Below, piece by piece: positions 41,281-49,922 of a stretch of 64,000 nucleotides of DNA. The DNA lies in contig NZ_LN831279.1 in assembly GCF_900069005.2 (NCBI RefSeq), positions 2,003,140 through 2,067,139 on the forward strand. The letters are read 5' to 3'. The stretch's first letter is position 1. Each line of letters starts with the position of its first letter. The notes beneath the pieces are model-generated. The model saw only the letters and a list, made by a program, of their open reading frames with translations, was not told the DNA's origin and made no database searches. Made by a program: the position numbers and the translations under genes. The DNA is from Paenibacillus sp. GM2 (lineage in GTDB: Bacteria > Bacillota > Bacilli > Paenibacillales > Paenibacillaceae).

Positions 41281-42468
41281 TTATTGCGATAGGTCAGACG
41301 GAACACGAACCGTCTTTCTTCTTAATGAGAAGAGCCCGGTTACACAAATCAACAGCACACAAAATGAATACGGAGCGGCTATATTTGCCGTATATAATGC
41401 GGTTCCTGTCACAGGTCCGAGGAAGGAGCCCCCTCCCTGCAAAGCGGCGATATAAGAAGCGACACTCCGCTGTTCCTCATCCCGTACGGCCAGCGACGCT
41501 CCTGCACTATAGCCCAACAATGTAAAGCCAATCCCGATTCCGAGAAGCAGGAAATCAACATAGGCATATTGGATGAAGGCGACAAGCCCCAGTAGACCGA
41601 GTACAACAAACAGCAATCCAATCCGCAATACATGATCCGATTTCCACTTCAGCTTGCTGATTACGATCTGCGAGAGTACGACCATGACTCCTGACAGAGC
41701 CAATCCCAGCCCGATCAATTGTGTGGCCTGGCGGGCATCATAACCAAGATTGTCCTGGACATAGAAACCGATGGTCACTTGAACAATATTCAAGGCAAAA
41801 GAGAGCATCAGACCAACCCATAGATACAGGCGAATTCTTCCATCCAGCGGCGAGAGCGAAGAAGTCTTGGCGCTGCGGATCGCCTTCTGCTGCGGTTCAT
41901 CTTCGATCAGCAACCCCAGCAGAATCATCATCAGGGCAAGCAGTATAGCTACAGCGTACATCGGGGCGGTCAGTCCAATCGCCGCCATGCCGCCGCTCAT
42001 CGCCGGGCCTAATACGAACCCGAGTCCGTTCGCGGCTCCAAATAAAGCCATCCCCTTCGTCCGCGTCTCTTGTGTTGTCCAGCCCATCACATAAGCTTGC
42101 GCCTTGGCCGGGATACCGCCGAAGAAGAAGCCTGCGACCGCGCGCAGCAGGAAGAAAACCCAGAATAAACCCGCTGAACCCTGCCCATGAGCCGCTGCAT
42201 AATCCGCAAGGAGAGCAAATACGACCAGCGTGATCAAATAGACAAACATAATGGACGCCAGCATCTTTTTCCGGCTCATGAAGGTTTGTTTCTCCCAGAA
42301 GTAGCCTCCGAGCAGCCAGCAAAGACCGGCTACCGACACCAGACAGCCCGACTGAAACTCGCTAAGGCCCAAATTCCGGGATAGCGGGCCGATAATCGGA
42401 TTGAAGGCAGCGATCGATATCATGCCGCATAATACAATAAGAAACATTACAGTGAATCTGTATTTCAT
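41281..42468 (-). CDS. MFS transporter in iron-regulated operon
   Basis: A 395-residue, 12-helix major facilitator without a clear substrate signature. Recognisable stretches are FFLLRAVAGFFFGGIPAKAQAYVMGW and LFGAANGLGFVLGPAMSGGMA. It is first in an operon with a siderophore-binding protein and the Irt/Ybt-type pair, like the MFS gene ybtX in yersiniabactin clusters, and a Fur box lies 46 bases upstream. Siderophore export is plausible but not shown by the sequence. I use ATG 42468, eight bases after GGGAG, rather than the frame from 42483. Confidence 0.85.
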   Translation of the reverse strand: MKYRFTVMFLIVLCGMISIAAFNPIIGPLSRNLGLSEFQSGCLVSVAGLCWLLGGYFWEKQTFMSRKKMLASIMFVYLITLVVFALLADYAAAHGQGSAGLFWVFFLLRAVAGFFFGGIPAKAQAYVMGWTTQETRTKGMALFGAANGLGFVLGPAMSGGMAAIGLTAPMYAVAILLALMMILLGLLIEDEPQQKAIRSAKTSSLSPLDGRIRLYLWVGLMLSFALNIVQVTIGFYVQDNLGYDARQATQLIGLGLALSGVMVVLSQIVISKLKWKSDHVLRIGLLFVVLGLLGLVAFIQYAYVDFLLLGIGIGFTLLGYSAGASLAVRDEEQRSVASYIAALQGGGSFLGPVTGTALYTANIAAPYSFCVLLICVTGLFSLRRKTVRVPSDLSQ

Positions 42469-42513
42469 ATCTTTCACTCCCATCTATCGCTGTTTCGAAC
42501 CTCATTTGTCAAT

Positions 42514-42532
42514 GCAAATGATTTTCATTATC
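42514..42532 (-). promoter_or_regulatory. Fur box of Irt/Ybt-type operon
   Basis: Minus strand GATAATGAAAATCATTTGC matches 16 of 19 Fur consensus positions, upstream of the MFS gene. Confidence 0.8.
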
Positions 42533-42616
42533 ACTTGTTCATATTACCTTGGATGAAAGCTCCCTCTCCACCACTGGACGGAATATTTATACGGTTCAAG
42601 GGAATGGGCAAGATAA

Positions 42617-42642
42617 CAAAAAAACTGCTCCAAAGAGCAGTT
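42617..42642 (-). terminator. terminator after AraC gene
   Basis: Minus-strand stem AACTGCTC / GAGCAGTT with loop TTTG followed by TTTTTTT. It separates the AraC gene from the MFS operon, which has its own Fur box. Confidence 0.88.
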
Positions 42643-42673
42643 CATTTGTGCAATATTTTTTTACATTTGAGCA

Positions 42674-43651
42674 TTAAGGGCCTGAGATTGAAGAACGTCG
42701 CGTCAGACTTCCCGGGGTTACCCCATACTTATCCCGAAATGCTTGCGCAAAATAGCTTGGATTAGAATATCCGACGGCAAGCGTGGTCTCATAAACATTC
42801 ATATTGCCTTCCTGAAGCAGAAGCAGCGCCTTCTCCAGCCTCTTCTCCCGCAAATATCCGAAGACCGTTGTGCCATACATCTCTTTAAAGCCAACCTTCA
42901 ATTTATAATCATTTAAGCCGATCATCCGCGATAGTTCCATGAGTGTAGGCGGGTCCGCCATCCATTCCAGAATGATTTCCCGCGCCCTTTTTATTTTGTC
43001 TATATCGCTATTCGATAAATTCGATGTGTTACGTTCAATCAGCAGCGACTGAAACGAGGAGGACAGCAATTCCAGCACACTACACTCCAACTCCAGATTA
43101 CTGGTGCTTTTTTGCTGTAATGTCTGCATCAGACGCCTTATAGCCATGGAAGAGGCCGGATCAACTTTCTCCTGGAAGACGCGGTAATTCCGTTGACCCA
43201 GCAGCGTATTGAAATCAACCGGCCTGCTGTGGTCAGCCCCCTCTAAGAAATGATGAAAAGTAGAAACCGGAATCCCGATTCCGAGCATTTGATAAGGCCG
43301 TTCTTCCTCGAACTCGAACCGTACCTTTGTCTCGCGAATAAGCTGCAAGCTGATCATGCCCGGAGCAAAATGATACTCCTCCCCATCCACACTAAACTGC
43401 CGAGTGCCCTGTGAACAATAGTGAAGCTCGATCATCGGCATGCCGGTTTCAAGCGAGATATCAAGTTCACGTTGAAAGGTCATCTCAGAGACGACAATAT
43501 TCATATCCTGGCGAGGCACATAACGCTGAACCTGCCCCGTCCCCATGAACGAGCTCAGCTTCATCGGTTCAGAGCGGTCGGTATATTGCCGCTGTAGTCC
43601 CAGGCCATCAAAGAATAAATTGAAGTTGAGATGAAAATCGGTATTCTTCAT
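42674..43651 (-). CDS. AraC-family regulator, YbtA/PchR type
   Basis: A 325-residue regulator with a long N-terminal ligand domain (about 1-220) and a C-terminal helix-turn-helix pair (LMELSRMIGLNDYKLKVGFKEMYGTTVFGYL and VYETTLAVGYSNPSYFAQAFRDKYGVTPG). The L-N-x-x-K-L-K-x-G-F-K-x-x-x-G-T motif is that of PchR/YbtA-like activators, which bind their siderophore directly (established for pyochelin and yersiniabactin systems). Its ATG follows GAGGTG and a Fur box lies 21 bases upstream. It stands ahead of the Irt/Ybt-type operon, the same neighbourhood as ybtA. Confidence 0.9.
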   Translation of the reverse strand: MKNTDFHLNFNLFFDGLGLQRQYTDRSEPMKLSSFMGTGQVQRYVPRQDMNIVVSEMTFQRELDISLETGMPMIELHYCSQGTRQFSVDGEEYHFAPGMISLQLIRETKVRFEFEEERPYQMLGIGIPVSTFHHFLEGADHSRPVDFNTLLGQRNYRVFQEKVDPASSMAIRRLMQTLQQKSTSNLELECSVLELLSSSFQSLLIERNTSNLSNSDIDKIKRAREIILEWMADPPTLMELSRMIGLNDYKLKVGFKEMYGTTVFGYLREKRLEKALLLLQEGNMNVYETTLAVGYSNPSYFAQAFRDKYGVTPGSLTRRSSISGP

Positions 43652-43672
43652 AAACTTTTCACCTCTTTTAAA

Positions 43673-43687
43673 TGAGAACGATTATCA
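43673..43687 (-). promoter_or_regulatory. Fur box of AraC gene
   Basis: Minus strand TGATAATCGTTCTCA, 13 of 15 matches to the Fur core and identical to the site at 30676-30690. Confidence 0.8.
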
Positions 43688-43803
43688 TATCCATAAATTC
43701 TATTACGGAAAATATGAATAAGCAACCCTTTTATCCTTAGCCTGGGTGGTCCTGACCACTTCCTGAACCATTTCTTCACCGCAGCGATATAGAATCTCTA
43801 GGG

Positions 43804-44460
43804 CTACAGAAACTTCCTCATATAGATACATCTATCGCACACCCGGGTAACTAATTCTTGATTATGGGAAATAAACAGCACCGCCATTTCCGTATTCCGC
43901 TTTAACAACTCAATGATTCGCAATTCATTAATCATATCCAGGCTTGCGGTGGCTTCATCACATATCATTAGCTTGGGCTGAACCAATAAAGCCAGGGCAA
44001 TGCATATTCTTTGATATTGGCCGCCACTTATTTCCCGGGGCCGTTGATCCAATAGGTCCAAGGACAGACTACAGGATTCTAACATCTGCCCTATCTTTGC
44101 CAGGCCCTCCTTCTTATTAGCCAGTTGGAATAATCGTAATGGTTCAAGCAGTAATTCGCTTATTTTCTTCGTTGGATCCAGCGCATTGCGGGTATACTGC
44201 GTCACTAATTGAACCTCTTGTACCCATTCTTTCCTACTGAAGTGATCCTTGCTTCGATTACCCAAGTAAATGTAGCCTTCTGCACCGTCTTCTAAGCCCA
44301 TAATAGTTTTGGCCAAGGTGGATTTCCCGGAGCCATTATCACCAATAACCCCTACCCATTCTCCTTTGTTAATAACCAGATTGAGATTTCGAAAAATAAC
44401 TTGATGCCGGTAAGCCTTGGTCAACTGGGAAACTTGCAAAATATGAGTATCACCGTTCAA
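43804..44460 (-). CDS. Opp/Nik-type ABC transporter ATPase, second
   Basis: A 218-residue ATPase with Walker A GDNGSGKST, signature EISGGQYQRICIALALL, Walker B LMICDEATASLD and switch FISHNQEL. It is shorter than most OppF/NikE proteins and lacks the usual C-terminal oligopeptide extension. The start is uncertain: TTG 44460 overlaps the upstream ATPase gene by 11 bases, and TTG 44439 with GGTGAT upstream is an alternative. Last gene of a six-gene operon with two permeases, a binding protein and a methyltransferase; CntF/NikE-like by order. Confidence 0.88.
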   Translation of the reverse strand: MNGDTHILQVSQLTKAYRHQVIFRNLNLVINKGEWVGVIGDNGSGKSTLAKTIMGLEDGAEGYIYLGNRSKDHFSRKEWVQEVQLVTQYTRNALDPTKKISELLLEPLRLFQLANKKEGLAKIGQMLESCSLSLDLLDQRPREISGGQYQRICIALALLVQPKLMICDEATASLDMINELRIIELLKRNTEMAVLFISHNQELVTRVCDRCIYMRKFL

Positions 44461-45160
44461 ATATCTCTATCAGCTCCTGAGTATATTTTTCTTGAGGGTT
44501 CGTTAAGACTTGCCTGGTTGTGCCTGCCTCAATCAGCCTTCCCTCTTTTACAATGCCTACATGGGTTCCGTATTCCCTCACCATATTCAAATTATGGGTA
44601 ATCAATACGATCGTCAGGCCCCTTTCCCGGTAAATATTCCACAGCAAGGTCATCATATTTTGCTGGCTTTCCGCATCCAGGGCACTGGTCGGTTCATCAG
44701 CAATAATAATTTCAGGCTGCGAAATCAAGGCCATCGCAATCGCGATCTTTTGACACATCCCGCCGCTTAGCTGAAAAGGCCGCTTGTTCAATATTTCCCC
44801 CATATTGGAGAAGCCCACTGATGCAAGGATTTGCATCATCTGCTGCTCTCTTCTTCGCTTCTCTTTAATACCTTTTGATTTTAATAAATGGTGAAACTGA
44901 GCACCGACTTTACTGTTTGCTTGCATGCTCCCGATCGGGTTTTGTAAAATAATTTCCATTTTATCTTGCTTTGCGGATATTGTGCCGCTCACCTCGAAAC
45001 CTTTGGGCAGCCAACCAAGCATCAAGCGGCTAAGCAAAGTTTTCCCGCCCCCGCTTTCGCCAATTAAGCAAAAGAAATCCCCTTCATATACATGTAAGTT
45101 GATCGAGGACAGCAGCTGCTGTTCCTTCCACTGTACTGAACATTCTTCTAACTTAATCAT
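44450..45160 (-). CDS. Opp/Nik-type ABC transporter ATPase, first
   Basis: A 236-residue ATPase with Walker A GESGGGKT, Q-loop ILQNPIGSM, signature QLSGGMCQKIAIAMALIS, Walker B IIIADEPTSALDAESQ and switch LITHNLNM. The QNP and GGM motifs are those of the oligopeptide/nickel (CntD, NikD, DppD) group. Its ATG lies inside the end of the permease gene (8-base overlap), so translation is coupled. Confidence 0.92.
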   Translation of the reverse strand: MIKLEECSVQWKEQQLLSSINLHVYEGDFFCLIGESGGGKTLLSRLMLGWLPKGFEVSGTISAKQDKMEIILQNPIGSMQANSKVGAQFHHLLKSKGIKEKRRREQQMMQILASVGFSNMGEILNKRPFQLSGGMCQKIAIAMALISQPEIIIADEPTSALDAESQQNMMTLLWNIYRERGLTIVLITHNLNMVREYGTHVGIVKEGRLIEAGTTRQVLTNPQEKYTQELIEIFER

Positions 45161-45938
45161 GAGTTGGCCCCCACTTTTTACTTATTTGCCGGCTGGCCAA
45201 TTGCGTAATCAGCATAATTGCACTTAGCGCAAGTCCCGGAAAAATAAATAGCCGCGGTGTGATAAAGAAATAGGCTTTGCCGTCGTATAGAATGGTTCCG
45301 AGTTCTGGTGTAGGCGGTTGAACGCCAATGCCCAAAAAAGATAATCCGGAAATACTTAAAATAACCTTGCCTAGATCCGTCATAAATAAAGAGAGCAATT
45401 CTGGCAGCACGTTGGGGAAAATATGGTGAACTAATGTATGCATGCGAAAGGAGCCTCGCAGCGGTGCCAAAATAATGTACTCTTCTTTGCGGATATTTAA
45501 GACTAGATTGCGAATATATCGGATGTATTTGCCGGACCAGCTAATCACTAACGCAAACATGACAGTCATCATGGAGTTGGTAAATAAACCTGTAAACACC
45601 AGCGCTAACAGGATGGACGGAATACTAATCATAATATCTGCCACGATCATAAGACCTGCATCTGCTATACCGCCCAGCAGTCCAGCAATTCCGCCTATAA
45701 TAAGGCTGAGCAGCACCACGCCACATAAAGAAATACAAGCAACTACAATAGAATTGAGACTCCCGTAAATGACCCGACTGAACAAATCTCTTCCCAAGTA
45801 ATCTGTGCCAAAACAGTGCTCCCAGCTGATCCCTTGTAAAGAATTTGCTTTATCAATGGTATAAGGACTTTGAAGCTGCATAACAACCAGCAAGCAAATG
45901 ATACTGCAAGCCAAAGCAAGTATTGCCTTCCTTCTCAT
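45153..45938 (-). CDS. Opp/Nik-type ABC permease, second
   Basis: A 261-residue DppC/NikC-type permease. The domain has HCFGTDYLGRDLFSRVIYGS near the N-terminus and the ATPase-docking loop EEYIILAPLRGSFRMHTLVHHIFPN; about five or six membrane helices are visible. I place the start at ATG 45938, with GAGGGGGAAGTG upstream and the T-G-A-T-G overlap with the first permease gene; an in-frame start at 46028 would overlap that gene by 91 bases. Confidence 0.9.
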   Translation of the reverse strand: MRRKAILALACSIICLLVVMQLQSPYTIDKANSLQGISWEHCFGTDYLGRDLFSRVIYGSLNSIVVACISLCGVVLLSLIIGGIAGLLGGIADAGLMIVADIMISIPSILLALVFTGLFTNSMMTVMFALVISWSGKYIRYIRNLVLNIRKEEYIILAPLRGSFRMHTLVHHIFPNVLPELLSLFMTDLGKVILSISGLSFLGIGVQPPTPELGTILYDGKAYFFITPRLFIFPGLALSAIMLITQLASRQISKKWGPTHD

Positions 45939-46876
45939 CACTTCCCCCTCTGAGGATGAATCTGTATTCTGCTGTCCATTTTTTCTATAAGCAAATCCAT
46001 CAAATAATTTAATAAGAAGGTTGCGCACGCGACGATCAGGGTTATTCCCTGAATGACCGGATAGTCCCTTGCCGAAATGGCGTCCATCAGCAATTTTCCC
46101 AGCCCCGAAATGCTGAAAATAATCTCGATCAGGATCGTGCCTCCAAACAAATGCGTCAAGCTATTCCCGTACAAGGTAATCAACGGGACAAACACTTCTT
46201 TTAGCTGGTAATAGAAACGGTAATACCACTTTATTCCCCTGAACTTGGCCACAACCTGTCGTTCACTATGGGCCACCGTTCCTACCAGATCCCCTACCAT
46301 TTTCGCTAAATAACTGCCTTCTGACAGACAAATGACAATGACGGGCAACATGAAATGCTTGCTAGTACTGCTTCCTATGAAGGGGAACCACTTTAGCTGC
46401 ACCCCAAAAATAAAAATAGCTAATAAGGCGAGCCAATAAATCGGGAAGGAAAGCACAATAGATAATATTGGCTTCAGTCCCTGAGCGAAAGAGAAATTTC
46501 CTATCATACTCCCCAGGCCAAGGGAAAAAGCAACATAGAGAATAAAGGAGCTGCCCATTAACTGCAGAGTTACCGCTAGTTTGTCCACAATAGCTGACAG
46601 TACTGGAGCATTCGTCATAAATGAGCGTCCAAAATCGCCTTGCATCATATTAAAAAGCCAGCGGATATATTGCTGCCAAAATCCTCCGTTAATTCCCAAG
46701 CCTGCTCTAGTCTCCTCAATTACTTGCTGTGACGCAGCTTGCACTCCCAGCCTTCTAAGCAGCCCTAACGCCGGATCACCGGTTGAGAGATAGAGCAGCC
46801 CGTACAATAAAAAGGAAAATAAAAGCAAGCTCATTAGAAGACGCAGAGTTTTTCGGAGCAAAAACGCTTTATTCAT
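45938..46876 (-). CDS. Opp/Nik-type ABC permease, first
   Basis: A 312-residue DppB/NikB-type permease with an N-terminal helix, the periplasm-facing insertion GINGGFWQQYIRWLFNMMQGDFGRSF that marks the family, and the docking loop VVAKFRGIKWYYRFYYQ. The ATG at 46876 is one base after the stop of the binding-protein gene and has GGTGGAA upstream. Forms the membrane pore with the next permease. Confidence 0.92.
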   Translation of the reverse strand: MNKAFLLRKTLRLLMSLLLFSFLLYGLLYLSTGDPALGLLRRLGVQAASQQVIEETRAGLGINGGFWQQYIRWLFNMMQGDFGRSFMTNAPVLSAIVDKLAVTLQLMGSSFILYVAFSLGLGSMIGNFSFAQGLKPILSIVLSFPIYWLALLAIFIFGVQLKWFPFIGSSTSKHFMLPVIVICLSEGSYLAKMVGDLVGTVAHSERQVVAKFRGIKWYYRFYYQLKEVFVPLITLYGNSLTHLFGGTILIEIIFSISGLGKLLMDAISARDYPVIQGITLIVACATFLLNYLMDLLIEKMDSRIQIHPQRGK

Positions 46877-46877
46877 C

Positions 46878-48449
46878 TTATTCCACCATTAACGCTTTAA
46901 AGTCGATTGGCGCATCCGATAAGCCGGAATATTGAAATTGGGCAATTTTACGAGACGTTACAAACTGCTCATTTTTATATTCGATAGGTATAGCCAATGC
47001 CTCTTCGGATATCCGTTTGAAAATGGCATCAAAGATGGTTTGCTGCTGCCCCGCATCTGCGGTTTGTCCAAAATCATCCAATAGCTGCGTGAGCTTGGAA
47101 TCATTGGTCAGCACACCATGAGCCTCGTTTGTGTTATGGTATAAGGAATTTAAAAAGCTGTATGGCAGCAATGCATCTGTATAAGTACGGTAAAAGATTA
47201 AATCGTATTTTTTGGTATTCCACAATACATCGTAATAGCTTTCACGGTCCTGGATGCTAATATTGATTTTTACACCTGCTTTTTTCAGATCGCTTTCGAT
47301 CAGCTCCGCTTTTTCTTTCCATTCAGGGAATTCCGCGGTTTGGATCACCAGGTCAAATACTAGCCCGCCGTTTTCATTTTCATAATATCCGTCTTTGTTC
47401 TCTGTATAGCCTTCTGATTCCAAGAGACGGCGGGCTTTATTCACATCATAGACTGATGCCTCTTGATTGCCGTCCGTCACATACTGAACATTAGGCTGGA
47501 ATAACCCCGTCAGCTCCTTATTGGATAAGGCTGCTTTATTAATAGCCAGTTCGATGGCCTTTCGGACGGGACTGTTTAATAGCTTATTATCCGGATTGAA
47601 GGCCAAGAAGTGAGACATCGTACCCGGAAATTCATGGACCTGATAGCTCTGATCTGATTTTAGGACATCAATATCCATATCCGTAATATTGCTTAATGTC
47701 CCACCTACAATATCAATCTCACCGCTTTTGAGCGCCAAAGTTCTCGAGCTGCCGTCCTCAATCATTTGAAAGGTTACTTGGTAACTCACAGGATTCCCCT
47801 GATTAAAGTAGGGGTTGGGTTCCAAAACGGTATGCTCTGCCGTGCTGTCCTTCACGATAAATGGCCCTGACCCAATGGCCTGTTTAAACTCCCCTGTAAT
47901 GTCCTGACCTGCAACCGAATGGGGACTCATAACCCTTAAGGGCCGTGTCTGGCACAATTCAGCTAACACTTGATTAGACACTTCAGAGAAATACATCTCA
48001 ACCGTTAACTCATCCACGGCCTCGATTTTTTCCAGATTCATCAAGGTCTGTAACGTGGTTGATGGATTCTTATATTTTGCCCGCTCTATCGTAAATCGGA
48101 CTGCTTCAGCATTGACATCGCTACCATCTGAAAACTTCATTCCCTTTTTTAAATGAAACACATATTTTTTGCCGCCCTCCAGGATTTCCCACGACTCTGC
48201 CAACCCCGGTTTAAATATTCCTTTTTCCCCATATTCTACCAACGGCTCATAAACGGCGCCATACAAAGCCATTGCCGAATCGTAAGACGTAGCATCCAAT
48301 AAATCCGCCTTGCCTTCACTGGTAATCGCAATATTAATCCCAGGAACTTCCTGGCTCTGCTGGTTTGAAGCATTGGATTCATGGGATGCGCAACCCGGAG
48401 TATAGAGCATGACGAGTCCCAACAATATACCTGTAATTCGTTTTTTCAT
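46878..48449 (-). CDS. Opp/Nik-type binding lipoprotein (metal or metallophore)
   Basis: A 523-residue class C binding lipoprotein of the NikA/CntA/OppA superfamily. Signal helix ends in a lipobox-like TPGC, followed by a Ser/Asn-rich linker and the domain (DSAMALYGAVYEPLVEYGEKG, FKPGLAESWEILEGGKKYVFHLKKGMKFSDGSDVNAEAVRFTIERA). The start overlaps the methyltransferase stop by four bases. A Fur box heads the operon, so an iron- or metallophore-related ligand is more likely than peptides; NikA and CntA are established metal or metal-chelate binders. The ligand itself cannot be read. Confidence 0.9.
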   Translation of the reverse strand: MKKRITGILLGLVMLYTPGCASHESNASNQQSQEVPGINIAITSEGKADLLDATSYDSAMALYGAVYEPLVEYGEKGIFKPGLAESWEILEGGKKYVFHLKKGMKFSDGSDVNAEAVRFTIERAKYKNPSTTLQTLMNLEKIEAVDELTVEMYFSEVSNQVLAELCQTRPLRVMSPHSVAGQDITGEFKQAIGSGPFIVKDSTAEHTVLEPNPYFNQGNPVSYQVTFQMIEDGSSRTLALKSGEIDIVGGTLSNITDMDIDVLKSDQSYQVHEFPGTMSHFLAFNPDNKLLNSPVRKAIELAINKAALSNKELTGLFQPNVQYVTDGNQEASVYDVNKARRLLESEGYTENKDGYYENENGGLVFDLVIQTAEFPEWKEKAELIESDLKKAGVKINISIQDRESYYDVLWNTKKYDLIFYRTYTDALLPYSFLNSLYHNTNEAHGVLTNDSKLTQLLDDFGQTADAGQQQTIFDAIFKRISEEALAIPIEYKNEQFVTSRKIAQFQYSGLSDAPIDFKALMVE

Positions 48450-49132
48450 TTGCCTCTACCCACTTTTTTCGCTTTAATCAAGTAAGAATTTTCACAAGCC
48501 ATAATATAGTCATCCACAGATAAATAAAATTCTTTATACTGTGTCACCTCGTAAAACGGTTTAGTATGCTCCTTTCGCAATTCAACAGAAAATCCGTGTT
48601 CAACCAGCTGATCGACTACTTCTGTCAGCGTCTTGTTTTGCATCTTTGTCGCGCCAAATTTATCGATTTTTTCCTTCATATAATGTAAGCTTGGATTTTT
48701 CGATTGATCTGCAAAAGAGGCGTAATAAACCCCGTTTTCTTCAAGTACATTGCTGATCGTGCTAAAGTGCTCATCCAAATTTTCAATTAAGTATAAAACC
48801 GAGGTGCTCACAACGGTGTGGAATTTTCTGTTTAATGAATTGGCATCTCCGGTATGAAAATATTCAATCGGGTAAGCGCCGACGCGTTCTTTCGCCACCT
48901 CAATCGCTTTTCTTGCCATATCCATACCACAAGCGTGGTCAAACGTGATGCAATCATATAAGGCTCGCAAGAACCCTCCCTGATTGCAGCCGAAATCCAA
49001 TACTTTGCGATGCTCGATATCCTCGGAATCGATAAGTTCAATTACTTGTTGCCATCCCGTTTGATGGCTTTCTTCCATCTCCTGATCACCATTATCGCCT
49101 TCCTGCCACCAAATATCATATTCTTGTACCAT
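48446..49132 (-). CDS. SAM-dependent methyltransferase ahead of Opp/Nik-type importer
   Basis: A 228-residue class I methyltransferase. The SAM-binding motif is KVLDFGCNQGGFLRALYD (about 44-61), followed by HACGMDMARKAIEVAKERV and the post-motif VVSTSVLYLIENLDEHF. The ATG at 49132 follows GGAGGG. It is the first gene of the operon, directly under a Fur box, and its stop overlaps the start of the binding protein by four bases (ATGA), so its product is made in step with the importer. It could modify an imported or exported metal chelator. No nicotianamine-synthase-like (CntL) or dehydrogenase (CntM) gene is present, so this is not a standard staphylopine cluster. Confidence 0.88.
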   Translation of the reverse strand: MVQEYDIWWQEGDNGDQEMEESHQTGWQQVIELIDSEDIEHRKVLDFGCNQGGFLRALYDCITFDHACGMDMARKAIEVAKERVGAYPIEYFHTGDANSLNRKFHTVVSTSVLYLIENLDEHFSTISNVLEENGVYYASFADQSKNPSLHYMKEKIDKFGATKMQNKTLTEVVDQLVEHGFSVELRKEHTKPFYEVTQYKEFYLSVDDYIMACENSYLIKAKKVGRGK

Positions 49133-49160
49133 GGTATCCCTCCAATATCTCTTTGTAATT

Positions 49161-49179
49161 GAGAATGATTCTCGTTATC
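49161..49179 (-). promoter_or_regulatory. Fur box of methyltransferase-importer operon
   Basis: GAGAATGATTCTCGTTATC matches 15 of 19 Fur consensus positions and lies 28 bases upstream of the methyltransferase start. Confidence 0.75.
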
Positions 49180-49241
49180 AACGATAACATAGAATTTTTG
49201 TGCTTTCAACCAAATTTGACCTATAAAAATGAATTTATAAC

Positions 49242-49303
49242 AAAAAAAGCTAGATCGGCTGTTTAATTCCGTCTAGCTCAAATAAAAGCCGGCGAAGACC
49301 GGC
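49242..49303 (-). terminator. two tandem terminators after GNAT gene
   Basis: First, minus-strand GCCGG-tcttcg-CCGGC followed by TTTTATTT (49281-49303); then AGCTAGA / TCTAGCT followed by seven T (49242-49278). Confidence 0.8.
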
Positions 49304-49379
49304 GCTCCATTCTTCATCGTCTCCACGAAGCCTGTTACAAGTCATAAGCATGAACCAATATTATCGACTTCACAGATGA

Positions 49380-49922
49380 TCACCGGGGCTCCACAGCGCT
49401 GAATTCGGACTCCAGCAGCGAATATTGGAGAGAATCATGCCATTTTCCCCTATGCCACAAATGCTCTCGCAAATGTCCCTCATACTTCATCCCGTTCTTC
49501 TGCATGACCTTGGCGGAGCCGGGGTTATCCGGCCGACATGTCGCATAAATCCTGTGAAGGCCCAGTTGTTGGAACCCAAAACGAAGCATCGCGCCCGCAG
49601 CTTCCGTTGCATATCCCTGGCCCCAGTACGGATGGTTGAAGCAATACCCCATCTCCCCTTGTCTGGACCCGCTGATGTGAAGACCGCAGCCTCCGATAAG
49701 CTCTCCCGTTCCCCCAAGCACTACAGCAAACTCAAAATCCTGACGAACCATTTGCCGCTGCTGTCCAATGACCATTTCCATATATTCCTTGGTCTCTTCC
49801 TCCGTATTTGGCCCCCAGATCATATGTCTCGTCACCAATGGGTTCGAAGCATATTTGTGAACATCTGCTATATCCTCCAGCTTAAATTCCCTAATGATCA
49901 ACCGTTTTGTTACAAATTGCAT
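49380..49922 (-). CDS. GNAT acetyltransferase (RimJ/RimL-like)
   Basis: A 180-residue N-acetyltransferase of the RimJ/RimL type, with TKRLIIREFKLEDI at the start, the acetyl-CoA loop HPYWGQGYATEAAGAMLRFGF and ATCRPDNPGSAKVMQKNGMKYEG. I use ATG 49922, eight bases after GGAGG, three codons downstream of a GTG at 49931. Substrate unknown. Transcribed alone, with two terminators downstream. Confidence 0.9.
   Translation of the reverse strand: MQFVTKRLIIREFKLEDIADVHKYASNPLVTRHMIWGPNTEEETKEYMEMVIGQQRQMVRQDFEFAVVLGGTGELIGGCGLHISGSRQGEMGYCFNHPYWGQGYATEAAGAMLRFGFQQLGLHRIYATCRPDNPGSAKVMQKNGMKYEGHLREHLWHRGKWHDSLQYSLLESEFSAVEPR

Noticed and set aside
43746..43759. Terminator at the GTGGTCCTGACCAC palindrome
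   Set aside because: Perfect 6-bp arms but only a 2-base centre and no T-run on the minus strand.
43804..49132. Standard staphylopine/bacillopaline (cnt) cluster
   Set aside because: The ABC genes fit, but no nicotianamine-synthase-like, opine dehydrogenase or CntE-type exporter gene is next to them.
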